A DNA stretch of 64,000 bases from Ignisphaera sp. (GTDB lineage: Archaea; Thermoproteota; Thermoprotei_A; Sulfolobales; Ignisphaeraceae), in contig JAVYNU010000001.1 of assembly GCA_038735125.1 (NCBI GenBank), positions 62,001 to 126,000 of the forward strand, read 5' to 3'. The notes below the pieces were generated by a model. That model was not told the DNA's origin. It saw only the letters and a program-made list of their open reading frames with translations, and ran no database searches. Position 1 is the stretch's first letter. Each line of letters starts with the position of its first letter. The position numbers and the translations under genes are program-made. This document shows positions 63,665 through 64,000 of the stretch, one piece after another.

Positions 63665-64000
63665 ATGAGTGTAAAAAGTATCTTCTATGATGTTGCCTCT
63701 GGTCGGAGAGGTGTTAAACCCCTTTTCGAGCCTGCTCATGTACTAAAAGCCTTGCTCTTACTTTATGAAAAAGAGCCTATGGGTAGAAATCTACTATCTA
63801 AGATGTTAGGTATAGGTATTGCTTCTACTCGAACTTTGATTAAGAGGCTTAAAGAATATGATTTAATAAATATTGATAATGTTGGTGGCTGTCTTCTTAC
63901 AGAGAAAGGCAAAAACATTGTTACAAAAGTAAGAAAGGTTATTCGCAAAATAGAAAATGTTTCGTCGATTATAGCAAAAGACTTGAAGCTAGGTTCTTAT
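63665..64000 (+). CDS. Winged-helix regulator, DUF4443-like (cut by window end)
   Basis: An open frame of 112 codons running off the window. GAGG precedes ATG 63665. The protein begins SVKSIFYDVASGRRGVKPLF, then a winged helix: ALLLLYEKEPMGRNLLSKML, GIASTRTLIKRLKEYDL and a GGCLLTEKGKNIV wing. This resembles archaeal DUF4443 transcription regulators. The ligand-binding part would lie beyond the edge, so the assignment is provisional. Confidence 0.65.
   Translation, partial: MSVKSIFYDVASGRRGVKPLFEPAHVLKALLLLYEKEPMGRNLLSKMLGIGIASTRTLIKRLKEYDLINIDNVGGCLLTEKGKNIVTKVRKVIRKIENVSSIIAKDLKLGSY

Overview
The window reads as chromosomal DNA of a hyperthermophilic crenarchaeon. It has the CdvA–CdvB–CdvC cell-division cluster, ribosomal protein L38e, a class II lysyl-tRNA synthetase, archaeal-type methionine adenosyltransferase, an Sm-like protein, RIO2, a DUF460 nuclease-like protein and TATA-box promoters often placed for leaderless transcripts. 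The DNA is AT-rich and gene-dense. The gene set suggests a Desulfurococcales or Ignisphaera-like organism; that placement is inference.

Layout. 1–3 kb: the end of a MiaB/CDKAL1-type methylthiotransferase and a GH3 glycosidase. 3.2–13.8 kb: a long minus-strand run for cobamide uptake and salvage, in transcription order btuF, btuC, btuD, cobT, cbiS, cobY, cobD-type decarboxylase, cobS, cbiB, a SerK/ParB-like putative kinase, a DUF71 ATP pyrophosphatase and an asparagine-synthase-like ATP pyrophosphatase. Most joints overlap or nearly touch, so one transcript is likely. It supports import of corrinoids, removal of the old side chain (CbiS), making aminopropanol phosphate (kinase plus decarboxylase), reattaching it (CbiB), GDP activation (CobY), and lower-ligand activation and joining (CobT, CobS, CbiS phosphatase domain). 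A signal-less BtuF-like gene and a radical SAM gene diverge from it.

15.7–23.0 kb is a decayed accessory island. An archaeal ATPase gene is broken by frameshifts, a nonsense codon, a deletion and a TnpB-type insertion. An ABC-2 exporter pair, scattered gene remnants and a frameshifted integrase N-terminus next to tRNA-Arg(UCU) follow. This looks like an old tRNA-targeted integration.

23–64 kb is mostly core: tRNA and ribosome functions (PUA, THUMP, LysS, L38e, NFACT, SFM1-like, RIO2), metal handling (CDF, NikR, ferritin), DNA repair (family 4 UDG, SPL-like radical SAM), membrane quality control (stomatin/NfeD, an extracytoplasmic Lon-like protein), PGI/PMI, PAC2, KaiC-like ATPase, CdvABC and the SAM synthetase.

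Beyond genes, two convincing box C/D sRNA candidates lie at 32.63 and 44.01 kb. Two intergenic regions (33.44–33.63 and 61.46–61.62 kb) share two hairpins whose stems differ but pair while the loops are conserved, suggesting an uncharacterised structured RNA family. A second RNA-like sequence occurs beside the TnpB gene (17.36 kb) and again without any ORF at 61.64–61.82 kb, where it looks like an internally deleted copy of the same element.
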